Assembly: GCA_028292435.1 (NCBI GenBank)
Contig: JAQGMI010000071.1
Location: 1 to 45,190 of the forward strand
DNA length: 45,190 nt
Origin: Betaproteobacteria bacterium
Lineage (GTDB): Bacteria; Pseudomonadota; Gammaproteobacteria; Burkholderiales; SG8-41
Direction: 5' to 3'
The notes under the pieces were generated by a model, which was given only the letters and a program-made list of their open reading frames with translations, was not told the DNA's origin and did not search any database. Made by a program: the position numbers and the translations under genes. Shown one piece after another: positions 42,789 to 45,190 of this stretch (the stretch's first letter is position 1; each line of letters begins with the position of its first letter).

Positions 42789-43766
42789 TTAATCGGCGCG
42801 CATGCCGGTCGCTTTGACGACCTGCGCGAAGCGCGCAATCTGCGCTTTGATATAGACAGTAAATTCCTGCGGCGTATTGCTGATGAGTTCAGCGCCCTGG
42901 CTCGATGCATGTTCTTTCGCGACCGGGTCGTTCGTCATTTTGACGATGGCCGCGTTGAGCTTCGCGATGATAGTCGCGGGCGTACCGGCCGGCGCGAGAA
43001 TGCCGTTCCACGCGCCGACGTCGAAGCCGGGCAGTCCCGACTCGGCGACCGTCGGCAGATCGGGCAGGCTGGGTGAGCGGCGCGGACTGCCGATGGCGAT
43101 CGCGCGCAGACGGCCGGCCTGCACGTGCGGCAGCGCGGACGGCATGGTGACGAAACTCATCTGTACCTCGTTGGCGATCAACGCCGTCAACTGACCGGCG
43201 GTGCCTTTGTACGGCACCTGCACGATAATGACCTTGGCCATCAGCTTCAGCAGTTCAGCGCCGAAGTGCGCGGATGCGCCGGTAGTGCCGGATGCGTAGT
43301 TTAATTTGCCGGGTTGCGCGCGCGCGAGGTCGATCAGGTCTTTCACGGATTTGACCGGCAACGTCGGATTGACGAGCAAGAGGCTGTGCGTAAGTGCGAC
43401 CAGGCTCACGGGTGCGAAGTCTTTGATCGGATCGTACGGCAGTTTCTTGTGCAGGCTCGGCAGCACCGAGTGGCTCGTGTTCGACATCAGGATCGTGTAG
43501 CCGTCGGGCGGCGCTTTGGCGAGCGTTTCGGTGGCGATGATGCCGCCGCCGCCGGGCTTGTTGTCGAGCACGATGTTCTGGCCGAGCGCTTCCGTCATCG
43601 TATGCCCGAGCGTTCGCGACAGGATGTCGGTGCTGCCGCCCGGCGCGGAAATCACGATCATGCGGACCGGCTTGTTCGGATACGGCTGCGCGTGCGCCCT
43701 GATACTTACGGCACCTATTGAGCCACAGATAAACACCGATAAACACAGATGCAAAACCGAACGCAT
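42789..43766 (-). CDS. Bug/TctC-family periplasmic receptor, signal peptide formed from repeat B2
   Basis: The ATG at 43766 gives 325 residues. The signal peptide MRSVLHLCLSVFICGSIGAV runs to a cleavage after AHA, and its LHLCLSVFICGS is encoded by the left arm of repeat B2 (43721-43752). The mature protein begins QPYPNKPVRMIVISAPGGST, with GQNIVLDNKPGGGGIIATE as the second block and FTVYIKAQIARFAQVVKATG near the end. The SD is weak. A longer frame upstream crosses the whole repeat and is not credible. Upstream is an MmgE/PrpD gene (43864), downstream an acyl-CoA dehydrogenase. It should capture a carboxylate in the periplasm. Confidence 0.9.
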   Translation of the reverse strand: MRSVLHLCLSVFICGSIGAVSIRAHAQPYPNKPVRMIVISAPGGSTDILSRTLGHTMTEALGQNIVLDNKPGGGGIIATETLAKAPPDGYTILMSNTSHSVLPSLHKKLPYDPIKDFAPVSLVALTHSLLLVNPTLPVKSVKDLIDLARAQPGKLNYASGTTGASAHFGAELLKLMAKVIIVQVPYKGTAGQLTALIANEVQMSFVTMPSALPHVQAGRLRAIAIGSPRRSPSLPDLPTVAESGLPGFDVGAWNGILAPAGTPATIIAKLNAAIVKMTNDPVAKEHASSQGAELISNTPQEFTVYIKAQIARFAQVVKATGMRAD

Positions 43767-43860
43767 TTCATCACTTCGCGGGGGCGTAATGGATATTCCC
43801 TTGCTTCGCCAACGAACCATAGTCTTTGTCATGCAGGAAACATCCGGGTTTATCGGTGGC
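43721..43860. repeat. paired inverted repeat B2 (10-bp unit family)
   Basis: The left arm (43721-43752) holds ACAGATAAAC, ACCGATAAAC and ACAGATGCAA after GCC. The right arm (43841-43860) is the inverse of GCCACCGATAAACCCGGATG, a shorter and partly altered copy. About 88 bases lie between. One arm codes for the receptor's signal peptide, and the other ends 4 bases before the MmgE/PrpD stop. Confidence 0.8.
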
Positions 43861-43863
43861 AGA

Positions 43864-45190
43864 TTAAGCCTGAAGTAATGGCCGCAGCTTGCGGACGTCG
43901 GTAATTTTTTCCATGTTCCACACGGCATCGCACAGTTTGCGCGCACGTGCCTTGCCGAGAATCGGCGCGAGCAGATCGAAGCTTTTCTCGTCGACTTCGG
44001 CGCGGCTCATCGGGCTGTCGCTGGTGCCGCGCACGGCTTTGACGTGCAGCTTCAATTGGCGGCCGTCTTTCATTTTCAGTTCGACGACGCCTTGGCGGCT
44101 CGGCATCACGCGCGTCAGCTCATCGTCGCCGTAAAGTTCGATGCGGCTGCGCACGTCGAGCACTTTGCGGTCGCGCATGCGCTTTTCGTCGTGCGACGAT
44201 TTGAAGGTGACAAAGCCGTCGATCAGCATGACCGCGCACATGTGTTGCATGCAGATGTCCGGCATGTGCCGGTTGTTCACGGTGTTCGCACCCTGGTGCG
44301 AAACGCGCACGATCAGTTTTTCGACCTGGTCGGCTTTGATCTTGTGCTCGCGAATCAGATCGAGCAGGCCGTCGAGCGGCGCCTGCATCGGCGAGCCGAC
44401 CGACCAGCGCTTGATGTTGGTGTTCATGATTTCGTACGTCGAGCCGAGCCCTTTGACGAGCACTTCGGGTTTTGGCGCGCGGCCATAGGCGACGAAGAAA
44501 TTGCGCTCGCCCGAAAACACGTCTTCGACCGCCGAGAAACCGTGCGCGACCATCGCGGCGGCGGCGGTGCCATTGCGTGCGGGCATGCCGCCGAAATCGA
44601 ACGCCTTTTCGATATGTTCCTCGTCGCGCATCCAGCACGACACGCCCGACGCTTGCTGCGACGTATAGGAAAGCAGATGGCGCGCCTGACGCGAATCGAA
44701 ACCGCAGAGCGCGCCGGTCGCGGCGGCGGCGCCGAACATCGGGCCGAAGCTGTGCGTCGAGTGGCCGTCTTCGCGAAATTCGTAGGCATTGAGCGATAGA
44801 TTCACGCGCGTACCGATGTCGTAGCCGAGCGCGATGGCGCGCAGCACCGCAGTGCCGTTGCGCCGTTCGCGCTCGCCCATTGCGAGCGCCGCGGGCACGA
44901 TCGCGCAGCCCGGATGGCACAGCGAAGGCGCATGCGAGTCGTCCGTTTCGTCGGCGTGGCCGAGCATGCCGTTCACGAGCGCGGCATTAATCGCGGTGGT
45001 TACATAGCGGCTGCCGATGACGGTTGCTTCTTTCGTGCCGCCCAGCGTTTTGATATAGGAAATCGCTATTTTTCCGGGCAGCAGCCGCGAGCCCGAGACC
45101 ATCGCCGCGATCGTGTCGAGCGTGTGATGCTTGGTTTTTTCGACGACCTCTTTGGGCGGCGCCTTTTTCAGCGCTGCGGCGATGTAGGTG
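43864..45190 (-). CDS. MmgE/PrpD-family protein, 5' end beyond the window
   Basis: The frame continues to the right edge; 442 residues are visible and the N-terminus is missing. The visible part starts TYIAAALKKAPPKEVVEKTK, then AALVNGMLGHADETDDSHAP, which corresponds to the DFDDTH region of the family in altered form, and FGPMFGAAAATGALCGFDSR. It is a third subgroup beside those at 17604/35650 and 37967. It should dehydrate, epimerise or decarboxylate an organic acid; the reaction is not readable. The stop at 43864 lies 4 bases past the edge of repeat B2, and the Bug receptor at 42789 follows in the same direction. Confidence 0.88.
   Translation of the reverse strand, partial: TYIAAALKKAPPKEVVEKTKHHTLDTIAAMVSGSRLLPGKIAISYIKTLGGTKEATVIGSRYVTTAINAALVNGMLGHADETDDSHAPSLCHPGCAIVPAALAMGERERRNGTAVLRAIALGYDIGTRVNLSLNAYEFREDGHSTHSFGPMFGAAAATGALCGFDSRQARHLLSYTSQQASGVSCWMRDEEHIEKAFDFGGMPARNGTAAAAMVAHGFSAVEDVFSGERNFFVAYGRAPKPEVLVKGLGSTYEIMNTNIKRWSVGSPMQAPLDGLLDLIREHKIKADQVEKLIVRVSHQGANTVNNRHMPDICMQHMCAVMLIDGFVTFKSSHDEKRMRDRKVLDVRSRIELYGDDELTRVMPSRQGVVELKMKDGRQLKLHVKAVRGTSDSPMSRAEVDEKSFDLLAPILGKARARKLCDAVWNMEKITDVRKLRPLLQA

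Overview
The window is GC-rich, densely packed bacterial DNA. It most likely comes from a betaproteobacterium of Burkholderiales type. The grounds are the large expansion of Bug/TctC-type periplasmic receptors, the MmgE/PrpD proteins next to them, and many acyl-CoA genes. This assignment rests on gene content only; there is no rRNA or tRNA in the window.

Layout. (1) 1-12920, mostly + strand: the end of a Bug receptor, then a split biotin-dependent acyl-CoA carboxylase. Its parts are three carboxyltransferase genes, a free 73-residue biotin carrier and a separate biotin carboxylase, with a divergent GntR regulator and a palindromic operator. A two-gene ADP-forming acyl-CoA synthetase, an iron-ADH-fold protein lacking most metal ligands and a FlK-like thioesterase follow. 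On the minus strand lie a crotonase with altered catalytic residues and an exported SH3-like protein. (2) 12976-15557, minus strand: four small genes of visibly lower GC, separated by integron attC-like sites. This is a gene-cassette array without an integrase in view. Two products look HEPN-like, one is a membrane protein, one a glyoxalase-fold protein. (3) 15667-29151, minus strand: Bug receptors alternating with an alpha/beta hydrolase, an MmgE/PrpD protein, a DMT exporter, an enoyl-CoA hydratase, a two-subunit acyl-CoA dehydrogenase, a fused ADP-forming acyl-CoA synthetase and a 2-hydroxyacid dehydrogenase. (4) 29301-34433: dapE, a LeuC/LeuD pair, a 3-hydroxybutyrate-dehydrogenase-like SDR and an isocitrate-lyase/PEP-mutase-family lyase. 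(5) 34455-45190, minus strand: a decayed Bug receptor, three Bug + MmgE/PrpD pairs, a second fused acyl-CoA synthetase and another acyl-CoA dehydrogenase.

Taken together, the genes look like uptake and CoA-dependent breakdown of organic acids. Receptors capture carboxylates, ADP-forming ligases activate them, dehydrogenases, hydratases and carboxylases process them, and PrpD-like enzymes and the lyase handle tricarboxylate-like intermediates. Specific substrates cannot be read from the sequence.

Two non-genic signals stand out. One is the integron cassette array. The other is a set of five long inverted-repeat elements whose arms consist of 9-bp or 10-bp tandem units. Each sits in a gap between two co-directional genes, and two of them supply the start or signal-peptide coding of Bug receptors.
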